64,000 nt of DNA, taken from JADJPF01 sp964492845. Its GTDB lineage: Bacteria; Acidobacteriota; Blastocatellia; Chloracidobacteriales; JADJPF01. The stretch covers positions 160,691 to 224,690 of the forward strand of contig CAZBMZ010000006.1 of the NCBI GenBank assembly GCA_964492845.1, written 5' to 3'. How positions within the stretch are numbered: the first letter of the stretch is position 1; each line of letters opens with the position of its first letter. Made by a program: the position numbers and the translations under genes. Below are positions 17,856 to 26,508 of the stretch, piece after piece. Under the pieces are notes generated by a model. That model did not search any database. It was not told where the DNA came from and was given only the letters and a program-made list of their open reading frames with translations.

Positions 17856-20625
17856 GTCTTAACCCGCAGCGCGCCACGTCAATGATTCTTACCAATGTTG
17901 CGATAATGCCATTGACGAAAGCGAATAAGTCTATGTCTTAACCCGCAGCGCGCCACGTCAATGATTCTTACAATCTCTCCACTATCTCCATAGACTCATC
18001 AAATCCATATAGTCTTAACCCGCAGCGCGCCACGTCAATGATTCTTACAGGAATTAGCAACTAAAGAATGTCGAACAATGTCGTCTCAAGTCTTAACCCG
18101 CAGCGCGCCACGTCAATGATTCTTACCTGAATATAAATTAACAAAGAGGTGAGTTATGAATAAAAGAGTCTTAACCCGCAGCGCGCCACGTCAATGATTC
18201 TTACCAGCTTGCTGTAAAGAATCTGAGATCCTTAACCAAGGTTTGTCTTAACCCGCAGCGCGCCACGTCAATGATTCTTACTGATTGCCTTGATCGCAAT
18301 TGGGACGGTTCCGATTTTCGCGGGTCTTAACCCGCAGCGCGCCACGTCAATGATTCTTACTAATAATCCTCATTTTGAATGGGAACTAAAGATTAGTAAA
18401 GTCTTAACCCGCAGCGCGCCACGTCAATGATTCTTACTATATCAAAAAACGGGCCGAACGGGCCGCTTGTTTTAGTTTGTCTTAACCCGCAGCACGCCAC
18501 GTCAATGATTCTTACCGGCTAGTTTTATATTGTTTTTCTAGCGCAAGTAATTCTGTCTTAACCCGCAGCGCGCCACGTCAATGATTCTTACGCAAACGAT
18601 AACTTGAAACACATTAGATTGCACCCCGCTTATGAGTCTTAACCCGCAGCGCGCCACGTCAATGATTCTTACCAACGCTTTCATCTTTGGTTAGTGTTGG
18701 CACAATTACAGTCTTAACCCGCAGCGCGCCACGTCAATGATTCTTACATGCAACATGCCAAGTAAGTAGATTAAAAAACATGGTAATAGGTCTTAACCCG
18801 CAGCGCGCCACGTCAATGATTCTTACATCCAAGATTAACACCTTGGCAACAAAGAAAACTTATTGAGTCTTAACCCGCAGCGCGCCACGTCAATGATTCT
18901 TACAGTAAATATGTCAAACACGTTAGCACAACAAATATTTGAAGTCTTAACCCGCAGCGCGCCACGTCAATGATTCTTACTATTAAGTTTGAGTTCGATT
19001 GGAATGCTGAAAAATACACTGTCTTAACCCGCAGCGCGCCACGTCAATGATTCTTACTTTAGGCACTTGTCAGTTTAGTGCTTATAATGCTAAAGAGTTG
19101 TCTTAACCCGCAGCGCGCCACGTCAATGATTCTTACTGTAAGACTACATAAACACTTAACTGTTGTCTCATCAGGTGGTCTTAACCCGCAGCGCGCCACG
19201 TCAATGATTCTTACGAAACTTCTACTAATAATGTCATTATTGATCGCATAGGTCTTAACCCGCAGCGCGCCACGTCAATGATTCTTACTAACAATAATCA
19301 GGAATCTAATCCACAATTGAATACACCTAAGTCTTAACCCGCAGCGCGCCACGTCAATGATTCTTACTTGGTATTAATGTAATGAGAACAAATGGTCGTA
19401 TGTTTGGTCTTAACCCGCAGCGCGCCACGTCAATGATTCTTACTATATAGATAGCGGGATGAAATGATTCAAGTGTCATTTCCTTGTCTTAACCCGCAGC
19501 GCGCCACGTCAATGATTCTTACAAAGAATATGTTTTTTTCGACTATAGGCACATAGCTTGAGAAACGTCTTAACCCGCAGCGCGCCACGTCAATGATTCT
19601 TACAAAAAGTAATTGTAAGTAAATTACTAAAAGAATTAAGTCTTAACCCGCAGCGCGCCACGTCAATGATTCTTACTTATTAGCTACTGCGGTACGCTGT
19701 GCTACTGTTCATTAATGTCTTAACCCGCAGCGCGCCACGTCAATGATTCTTACCCTACAACAATTGTAACGCTACAAAACTTAGATGTAATAATTGTCTT
19801 AACCCGCAGCGCGCCACGTCAATGATTCTTACCTAGAAGGTAGATATGAAGGTTATGATGAATACCTTGATGCGTCTTAACCCGCAGCGCGCCACGTCAA
19901 TGATTCTTACAAAACTATCAAAAAAAAACAAAAAAAGGTCTAGATCGTTTAGGTCTTAACCCGCAGCGCGCCACGTCAATGATTCTTACTTTCTGCTACG
20001 GGCTTCGTTTCTAGTGTTAGAGGCATGACGGTCTTAACCCGCAGCGCGCCACGTCAATGATTCTTACGATAATTTTAAGCTTTGGTGATCCCCAAATATG
20101 CGGCATAAAGTCTTAACCCGCAGCGCGCCACGTCAATGATTCTTACAGAACTATTCAAATCTATGCGTAGAATTTCTGCACCTATAGCCGGTCTTAACCC
20201 GCAGCGCGCCACGTCAATGATTCTTACCCCCAGTATATCGATACTGCGAAAAGCACAACCTGATGTATGTCTTAACCCGCAGCGCGCCACGTCAATGATT
20301 CTTACAAAAACATCATCATAGTAGATGATATTGAACTACATTTGCATTTAGTGTCTTAACCCGCAGCGCGCCACGTCAATGATTCTTACGCTAAGAGTTG
20401 TGTCCTTAGATACTTAAGATGGCGTAGAAGTCTTAACCCGCAGCGCGCCACGTCAATGATTCTTACCGTTTGTAATTGATAATGATGTACATGCAAAATA
20501 TCCTGAAAGGTCTTAACCCGCAGCGCGCCACGTCAATGATTCTTACTAACTCGACTAAGTTTAGGTTTATTACTTGGACGATGAAAACGTCTTAACCCGC
20601 AGCGCGCCACGTCAATGATTCTTAC
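17856..20625. CRISPR. CRISPR array, 36 repeats of 37 nt, 35 spacers
   Basis: The repeat is 37 nt, begins GTCTTAACCCGCAGCGCGCC and ends ACGTCAATGATTCTTAC. Repeat 1 is 17856-17892, repeat 36 is 20589-20625, and units are about 73-84 nt (spacers mostly 37-44, longest 47). All repeats read as identical except number 9 (18479-18515), which has A for G at position 16. Both terminal repeats are intact, so neither end is an obvious decayed trailer. Repeat GC is about 54% (20 of 37) against clearly AT-rich surroundings. No cas gene is adjacent: flanks are a small exported protein and a helicase. Type cannot be assigned from the repeat by eye. Orientation is undetermined. Confidence 0.97.
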
Positions 20626-20949
20626 TCCCGGGGGTTCAACTGCCGATGGATACAGGCTTAAAACCCCGTTTTGGGCTAGTCTATTAGCTTACTAGGAATT
20701 GTACGACGTGAAAACGCTAAGATTAAAACATACGATTCCTTGCTTGTCAAGGAAAATAAATGACTTATTGATTTGGGCTAGTCTCGATTTTCCTAACAAG
20801 ATGTTGCACCTCCATAAAATATAGCTTAACTCCTTTGTCTACAACATCTGTAGACACACCATTCTTTAGCATTTTTTGTTTACGCTACGTAAAAATACTT
20901 TATTTATAATCTTACGTTAATAACGCTTAATTAATAAGAAAAATTTCTA
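20626..20949. other. intergenic flank of the CRISPR array (possible leader)
   Basis: This 324-bp non-coding stretch lies between the last repeat and the helicase gene. It holds a 13-nt direct repeat, TTTGGGCTAGTCT, at 20670-20682 and 20772-20784 (102 bp apart), plus AT-rich sequence. It is the longer of the two flanks; the other, 17765-17855, has only 91 bp. It could be the array leader or the remains of inserted sequence. No frame with coding character was seen. Confidence 0.45.
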
Positions 20950-22593
20950 CTAATCTTCAACAGGTGGACGACGAATTAAATTAATTGCTTGGTAAGCTGT
21001 TTCTGATAGTTCTGGAAATGTGGCAGTTAAAGATGTTAATTGACTTAATAAGTCTGATGTACGTAAAATTAAGCGTACAATATCGCCTTCATCAGCATAA
21101 ACTTCTTCAAAGAGTTCTTGCCAATCAATTTTACCTTCGGCCCATCGCCAAAGAAGTCGTCCTGCATCACCATCTAGAATAATAGGGAAATATAGACCAA
21201 CACGGTCTTGTAATTGGGAAATTGTTTTAGCTAATTTTACTGCATTCTTGAAAGGTAAAAAGATATCCTCTTCGCCTTCTTGATATTCAACTTCTATTTG
21301 CCGGTCGCCGGCGGATAATGCCCCGACAAGTGCGGCTAAGAGTCTTGGGTTATTAGTCTTAAAATAATTGGTTTTTACAAGTTCAGCTAAAAATAAAGAA
21401 TTCTCTACGTGTAATTTAGCTGCCCAAATACCGTCTTTAGTGGGCTGCCAGTCAACATTTAGATATTCAAAGGTTTGTAGCAACCTAGCGCATTCTTCAA
21501 AACGTTCCCATAAACCATGCTCTAAATCGTGTAGTCTATATTTTAATTCTTCTGCACGCTGGGTTTGCTCTTGTAGAACGCTTACACGTTCATCACAAAT
21601 ATTTATTTGTGGACACATTAAACAGGGAAGTGATTCTAGTTGGGGTAGGATTTGAGAAAGTTTATTTTCTGCTTTTGCTAATAATGCTGGGGTGTCGGTT
21701 TCTATTTCTGCTGCTAGCTCATGTTTTATATTACGCCTTAATGTCTTGATAGATTTACGTAGCTTTTGTGTTTGTTCTTCTAGCAAATCAAATTCTTGCC
21801 AGGTTTTAATACGGTCTGAGCAGGGACGAGATGATTTATCTTTATTTATTTTGTCTTCTACTTTTTTAAGACGTGAGTTTAAGTCTGCGACAGTTTTTAA
21901 GCGTTGATAGTGACCAAAACTTCGTTCAAGCAGTTCTCTAGCTGTTTCTGGGCTATGTTGCTGTAGTAAGTTTAATACCATTGTATAGTTAGGAGAAAAT
22001 TGGCTAGTAATTGGCTCAGGATCTTTTACTAGTACATCCATAATAAGGCTAATATCTTGAAATGGGCCTGGGATAAAAACAGCAAAGCCGACTTTATCCT
22101 TGCCGCGACGACCTGCGCGGCCAGTCATTTGAGCTAATTCAAAGGCTTTTATATCGCGGTGTCCTTCGTCATCTCGTAGACTAGAGGCGGTAATTACTAC
22201 TGATCTAGCAGGCATGTCAATCCCTGCTGCTAGGGTTGTGGTAGAAAAAACTGCTCGGAGTAAGCCTTTTGACATTAGTTTTTCTACTGCATGTTTCCAA
22301 GCTGGAAGATGTCCGGCGTGATGTGGTGCAACGCCTTTATGGATGAGGGTATGAAAAAATCTATGTTCAGAAACAAATTGCTGATCTTCTGGACTAAATT
22401 GTTTGATTATATTAAGAATGGCTTCGCGCTGTGTTTCTGCTAGGTCTGCTAATGCGTTACCTCGTATCGAGTCTGTTGCTTCGTCACAACCTCGACGGCT
22501 ACTAATAAAAATAATGACAGGTAGTAGATTATAAGTTTCTAATGTACAAACTAGATCTTGGTAACGAGGAGCAGGAAGTAAAGATTTTTGCAA
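20950..22593 (-). CDS. Ski2-like DEAD/H helicase, C-terminal half (RecA2 and accessory domains)
   Basis: The 547-residue product begins just before RecA2. It has FISSRRGCDEA (motif IV region), a long insertion-type stretch, PHHAGHLPAWKHAVE, then TTTLAAGIDMPARSVVI (motif V) and QMTGRAGRRG (motif VI). After this come coiled and helical regions with a CLMCPQINIC cysteine cluster (four Cys with a CDER follow-on) and a C-terminal helical domain like those of Mtr4/Ski2-type helicases. The start appears to be TTG at 22593 with GGAGA 6 nt upstream. The RecA1 half is a separate frame 119 bp upstream. Both halves seem complete as domains, so a working two-subunit helicase is possible; a broken gene is the alternative. 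Confidence 0.8.
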   Translation of the reverse strand: MQKSLLPAPRYQDLVCTLETYNLLPVIIFISSRRGCDEATDSIRGNALADLAETQREAILNIIKQFSPEDQQFVSEHRFFHTLIHKGVAPHHAGHLPAWKHAVEKLMSKGLLRAVFSTTTLAAGIDMPARSVVITASSLRDDEGHRDIKAFELAQMTGRAGRRGKDKVGFAVFIPGPFQDISLIMDVLVKDPEPITSQFSPNYTMVLNLLQQHSPETARELLERSFGHYQRLKTVADLNSRLKKVEDKINKDKSSRPCSDRIKTWQEFDLLEEQTQKLRKSIKTLRRNIKHELAAEIETDTPALLAKAENKLSQILPQLESLPCLMCPQINICDERVSVLQEQTQRAEELKYRLHDLEHGLWERFEECARLLQTFEYLNVDWQPTKDGIWAAKLHVENSLFLAELVKTNYFKTNNPRLLAALVGALSAGDRQIEVEYQEGEEDIFLPFKNAVKLAKTISQLQDRVGLYFPIILDGDAGRLLWRWAEGKIDWQELFEEVYADEGDIVRLILRTSDLLSQLTSLTATFPELSETAYQAINLIRRPPVED

Positions 22594-22712
22594 TATGGCT
22601 CTCCAAAAATAAATTAACGCCCACCCGTAAACAGATGGTCTATTGTCAGATGCCCCTATAGGGCATTATAGGTCTTTATTTATTTTTCAATAACTTACAG
22701 AGTAAATTTAAA
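22594..22712 (-). other. 119-bp break between the two helicase halves
   Basis: This sequence separates the stop of the RecA1 half from the start of the RecA2 half. It contains a short hairpin (ATGCCC/GGGCAT with a CTATA-type loop at about 22651-22668) and several in-frame stops. On the minus strand GGAGAG lies just before the TTG of the second half. Its length is not a multiple of three, so simple readthrough would not join the halves. Confidence 0.5.
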
Positions 22713-23576
22713 TTAACGATTTCTAAACTTAAAGGCTTGTCGGCCTGGTTTACGTCTAGGTCTATCTGCTGATAAAGATTTTTTAGCTTCATAAAGTGCA
22801 ACAATATCTGGGTTTAGCTGATGTCCCAGGGTTGTTAAAGGAAAAAGATGTCCATCTGTATCAACAAAAGCTGTTCGCAAGGGAACTGGTCTAGTAGGGT
22901 GAAATACTAGTCTGCATTCTGTCCCACGCGCCCAACCTACCCAATCAGCCAGTTCTTCAGCATTTCCCACTGTAGCCGACAACATTAAAGCTCTTATTGT
23001 TGGAGGAGAATAAATTATTGCTTCTTCCCAAACAACGCCCCTTTCCCGGTCTGCTAAATAATGAACTTCATCAAAAATTACTAGCCCAACATTCATTATT
23101 TCTAAATAATTCATCGCATCATACAAAGAATTACGGTAGATTTCCGTAGTAGCTACAATTAATGGGGCATCAGGATTAATCTTACGATCCCCTGTAAGAA
23201 TGCCAACTTTGTCAGATCCAAAAAGTTTAGAAAATTCTTGAAATTTATCATTAGAGAGTGCTTTTAATGGCGAGGTATACCAGGCACGATTTCCTTGTGC
23301 TAAAGCTTGTTTGATGGCTTCGGTAGCAATCCAGGTTTTTCCTGAACCTGTTGGAGCAGCTACCAAAACATCATAACCCTCTTTAGCAACAAGGTTTATG
23401 GCTTCTAACTGAAAATCATCTGGGATGAAATCTTTTGCTTCTGGTGATCCAATACCCTCAAGCAATTTTACTAATTGTTTTTGCCTTGCTGGGCTGTCGG
23501 TTAGAGAAGTTTTTTCTTCTGTTGGTTTAACTTTTAGTTCTTTACGTTTATGAAATTTTTCTTTTAATGATGACAT
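22713..23576 (-). CDS. Ski2-like DEAD/H helicase, N-terminal half (RecA1)
   Basis: This 287-residue product carries the first motor domain of a superfamily 2 helicase: DDFQLEAINLVAKEGYDVLVAAPTGSGKTW when read as Q-motif plus Walker A (APTGSGKT), SPLKALSND (motif Ia), TGDRKINPDAP, VIFDEVHYLADRERG (DEVH box) and LMLSATVGNAEEL (motif III). It stops after a basic tail (RRKPGRQAFKFRNR) in the loop that normally connects RecA1 to RecA2. On its own it lacks motifs IV-VI, so activity would need the product of the next gene. Probable role is RNA or DNA unwinding coupled to ATP hydrolysis. Confidence 0.82.
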   Translation of the reverse strand: MSSLKEKFHKRKELKVKPTEEKTSLTDSPARQKQLVKLLEGIGSPEAKDFIPDDFQLEAINLVAKEGYDVLVAAPTGSGKTWIATEAIKQALAQGNRAWYTSPLKALSNDKFQEFSKLFGSDKVGILTGDRKINPDAPLIVATTEIYRNSLYDAMNYLEIMNVGLVIFDEVHYLADRERGVVWEEAIIYSPPTIRALMLSATVGNAEELADWVGWARGTECRLVFHPTRPVPLRTAFVDTDGHLFPLTTLGHQLNPDIVALYEAKKSLSADRPRRKPGRQAFKFRNR

Positions 23577-23594
23577 AATTTTTAGCTAAAGCTT

Positions 23595-24371
23595 TTATTT
23601 TGGAATTGCTTGATTTTCTTGATAAGGATCTTTTTCTGGTCGTTTCTGAAACATTTCTTGACTTGTAGCATAGCTCTTAAAATCTTTTGGTAGTTCAAAA
23701 AGTGACTCATTTACTTCTAGGCGTACATCTTGAAGCTCTACTTTATCCTTAAATTGTAAAAAGTCCAAATCTTGGCGAACAATTAAACCTTGTAAGTCTT
23801 TTGCTTTCCAGATGGTTACGGTTTTAACAAAATTAGCTTCATCAAAACTAATTTTATATTTATCGCAAGCATAGCCGGAAATTTGTTCATTGCCAAGGGA
23901 TTCTATTTTGACATTTCTAGGTGCAAGTTTTGCGGCTTGTTGAAGGTAAAAAGGATCTAAGCGTAAAAACAGAGCAGAGTTACCAAAAAGTTCGCTATAA
24001 CCTTGTTTGCTTGGCACCATAATATATCTTTTATCTTTGTCTGGCCGGGATATAACTGCTATATCCACACCAGTTTGTTCTGTGTCGACACGTTGCCAGT
24101 TACCTTTTTGTGAATATGTTATTGTGTTTACATAACCATTTCCTTGGGTATAAACCTGTTTTGCTGTGTAAACTTCTGGCTGACTGGCTAATAATTCTGC
24201 TAATGGAGTTTTAGCTTTTTCCTTTGCTGTTTCTTCTTTTTTTGCGTCAGTATTTTTTGCATTGTTTGTTGTTTCTTGTTGGGCAAATATTGAAACGCTT
24301 AAAGTTGCTAACAGCAAAATAGAAAAAACAATGGTTTTGGTTAATTTGTTGTAAATAACATGGCTAAACAT
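23595..24371 (-). CDS. exported LolA/DUF4412-like protein
   Basis: This is a 258-residue protein with a signal peptide (IVFSILLLATLSVSIFAQ) and a charged spacer rich in Lys/Glu/Ala (about 33-55). A beta-rich domain follows with KGNWQRVDTEQTG, DKRYIMVPSKQGYSEL, ISGYACDKYKISF and a C-terminal SLFELPKDFKSYATSQ. The last motif, an F-x-x-P-x-x-F/Y ending after a half-barrel of strands, is typical of DUF4412/LolA-like periplasmic proteins. AGGAG precedes the ATG. It lies 18 bp upstream of the helicase N-half and downstream of the M61 peptidase gene, all on the minus strand. Confidence 0.65.
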   Translation of the reverse strand: MFSHVIYNKLTKTIVFSILLLATLSVSIFAQQETTNNAKNTDAKKEETAKEKAKTPLAELLASQPEVYTAKQVYTQGNGYVNTITYSQKGNWQRVDTEQTGVDIAVISRPDKDKRYIMVPSKQGYSELFGNSALFLRLDPFYLQQAAKLAPRNVKIESLGNEQISGYACDKYKISFDEANFVKTVTIWKAKDLQGLIVRQDLDFLQFKDKVELQDVRLEVNESLFELPKDFKSYATSQEMFQKRPEKDPYQENQAIPK

Positions 24372-24441
24372 TATAAATCAATCTCCTGAAAATTTAATGG
24401 GTTTCCTAGTAATAGACTCAGCAAAAGCCAAAAGGTTGCAT

Positions 24442-26247
24442 TTATTTTAGACTGCTTACCCATTGATTAAAAATTTGTTTTTGCAGATCAGTCTTATTAT
24501 CTAAGTGCTTAAGCTTATAAGTGATGTTTCCTTCTCCTGTTAAAGTTATAGGAAAATTATATAACTGGCGATTGCGAAATATGGCAACAGTAATTTTATC
24601 CCCAGGCTGATAATTCATTAGAACTTCTGATAAGCTACTAGAGTTTACTTGAGTATTATTAATAGCTAGTAGAGTATCGCCTTTGCTTAAACCTCCTAAC
24701 ATAGCAGGTGAGCCAGCAGTAACATTAAGAATAGTTCCTTGTTCTTCGGGGCCAAGTCTAATACCAAGTGATACGCTTGGTTTAGTTTTATCACTCTCTG
24801 ATAGAAAGGCTAACCCTACGGTGTCTAGAATTTCGCTGTAAGGGAGTTCATCACACCCAGAAATAAAGTTATCAAAAAATTTTTCAAAACTTTTTTCTGT
24901 CACTGCTTCAATAGCTTTTTGTATACCGTTTTCAGGAACTCCTTTTTTAAGCAAAGCATAGTTTTTATAAAGATACTGCATTACATCATCTAGGGATTTT
25001 TCGTTAGCAGTTTGCTTACGGATTTGTAAATCTAGTAATAAACCTAATACTTCACCTTTATTATAAAAAGAGATTCGGCTATTTTCTCGATCGTCGGGTT
25101 GGAGCCAGTCGTTAAAACTAGCATCTTCTACACTAGTAATTAACCGACCAGGAGTATTTTGTAGTTGATTAATATTTCTTTCCACAATAGCTAAATAAGT
25201 TCGTTCATCAATAACACCTGCTCGCTTAAGGCTTAGATCTCCATAATAGCTTGTAACACCCTCGAAAAACCAAAGTAGCTTGGTATAGGCTTCCTGGCTG
25301 TAGTCAGGATTAAGAAATACATTTGGCATTATTCTTTTAACATTCCATGCATGAAATAGCTCATGAGCAGAAATTGAATAAAATGTTTGACGGCTAATGT
25401 CTGTAGCAAAAGCAGCAGCAGGCATTGTTATAGAAGTTGAAAATGTATGCTCAACACCATGCCAAAATGTATTAGGTAAAATATGATATAAAAACCAATA
25501 ATGCTCAAAAGGTGCGCTGCCTCCAAAAAGTTTTATTTGTTCAGTAATAATTTTTCCTAGCTGTTGGCTAATTACTTCAATATCATAATCAACCTTTCCT
25601 TGAAAAGCTAAATGATATGTAGTATTACCAATAATAAATTGATGAAGCAGTAATGTAGGGCTAGCAATAGTAGGTGAATCAGCTAGTTCATCATAATTTT
25701 GAGCTAAAAAGCTATTTCCATCTTTTTTTAGTGCTGTAGCAATCTGCCAGTTTTCTGGAGTAAGAATAGTTAAGCGGCAGGCTTGATCTCGTCGGTTAAC
25801 TAAGTACATAAACAAGTTAGTACCGTTAAAATAGGCTTCTTTATCGTCAAGTAGGCTAGCACCTGCATCAAGAATGTTAGCAAAATACTTATAAAACACC
25901 TTAACACGGCTAGATCTATTGGTTTTAACCTGCCAGGTAGATTTATTAACTTTTTCCCAAGTTAATGGCTCGCCCTTTTCGTTACTAACGCTAAATTCTT
26001 GAATATTACGAGCATAGTTTTGAATTAAATAGCGTCCGGGCCGCCAATTAGGTAAAGCAAAATCTAGTTTTTCTGCTCCATTAGTATCAACTTGGATAAC
26101 TATTTCAAAAAGGTGGGAATTAGCTTGTTGCCAAGCGATAGTGTAATCAATCATTTTTTTTTCGGTTTGAGAAGCCAAAGTTAAAGAAGCAAGTAATAAT
26201 AGTAATACTACTTGCCCAATGGCATAAAATATTGTTTTGCCTTGCAA
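24442..26247 (-). CDS. M61 family metallopeptidase with PDZ domain
   Basis: This 601-residue exported enzyme belongs to the glycyl-aminopeptidase family. Start is TTG at 26247 with AGGAG about 10 nt upstream. A hydrophobic signal (VVLLLLLASLTLA) precedes the N-terminal beta domain with LPNWRPGRYLIQNYARNI, a hallmark of M61. The zinc site is HELFHAWN (His295, Glu296, His299), and a second Glu is probably in LWFFEGVTSYYGD. A PDZ domain (about 495-575, with LGLRLGPEE-like GIRLGPEEQGTILNVTAGSPA and GDTLLAINN) closes the protein. It is likely periplasmic. No regulator is adjacent. Confidence 0.93.
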   Translation of the reverse strand: MQGKTIFYAIGQVVLLLLLASLTLASQTEKKMIDYTIAWQQANSHLFEIVIQVDTNGAEKLDFALPNWRPGRYLIQNYARNIQEFSVSNEKGEPLTWEKVNKSTWQVKTNRSSRVKVFYKYFANILDAGASLLDDKEAYFNGTNLFMYLVNRRDQACRLTILTPENWQIATALKKDGNSFLAQNYDELADSPTIASPTLLLHQFIIGNTTYHLAFQGKVDYDIEVISQQLGKIITEQIKLFGGSAPFEHYWFLYHILPNTFWHGVEHTFSTSITMPAAAFATDISRQTFYSISAHELFHAWNVKRIMPNVFLNPDYSQEAYTKLLWFFEGVTSYYGDLSLKRAGVIDERTYLAIVERNINQLQNTPGRLITSVEDASFNDWLQPDDRENSRISFYNKGEVLGLLLDLQIRKQTANEKSLDDVMQYLYKNYALLKKGVPENGIQKAIEAVTEKSFEKFFDNFISGCDELPYSEILDTVGLAFLSESDKTKPSVSLGIRLGPEEQGTILNVTAGSPAMLGGLSKGDTLLAINNTQVNSSSLSEVLMNYQPGDKITVAIFRNRQLYNFPITLTGEGNITYKLKHLDNKTDLQKQIFNQWVSSLK

Positions 26248-26508
26248 GACAGATGTTCTCCTGTACGCTTTAGGGTATGTACTACACGAAATGGTATAGA
26301 ATGGTATAGCATTTTAGCATCAGGATTGTATTAAGTTGAGTGTATTTTGGCATTTTACCTATGGCATAAGATTTGCTGAACGGGGAAGCAATCAATCCAA
26401 GTAATAATTTAGTTAAAATTACTGGTATTAAAATAACAATCGTAAGTTAGGGATAAACCAAAAACAGTTGTGTTAACAGGGAGAAGACTCCCATTAAGGA
26501 GAGAGGCC

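Noticed and set aside
20075..20321. Open frames on both strands within the CRISPR array, one with repeated ARCGLR segments
   Set aside because: They are made of CRISPR repeats and spacers read in frame; no start signals or coding character.
17369..23576. Cas genes beside the CRISPR array
   Set aside because: The flanking genes are a short disordered exported protein and a Ski2-like helicase; the helicase has no HD domain or Cas3 features.
26470..26508. GTG start for the FecR/DUF6600 protein
   Set aside because: AAGGAG lies directly before the ATG at 26509, which is followed by a proper signal peptide.
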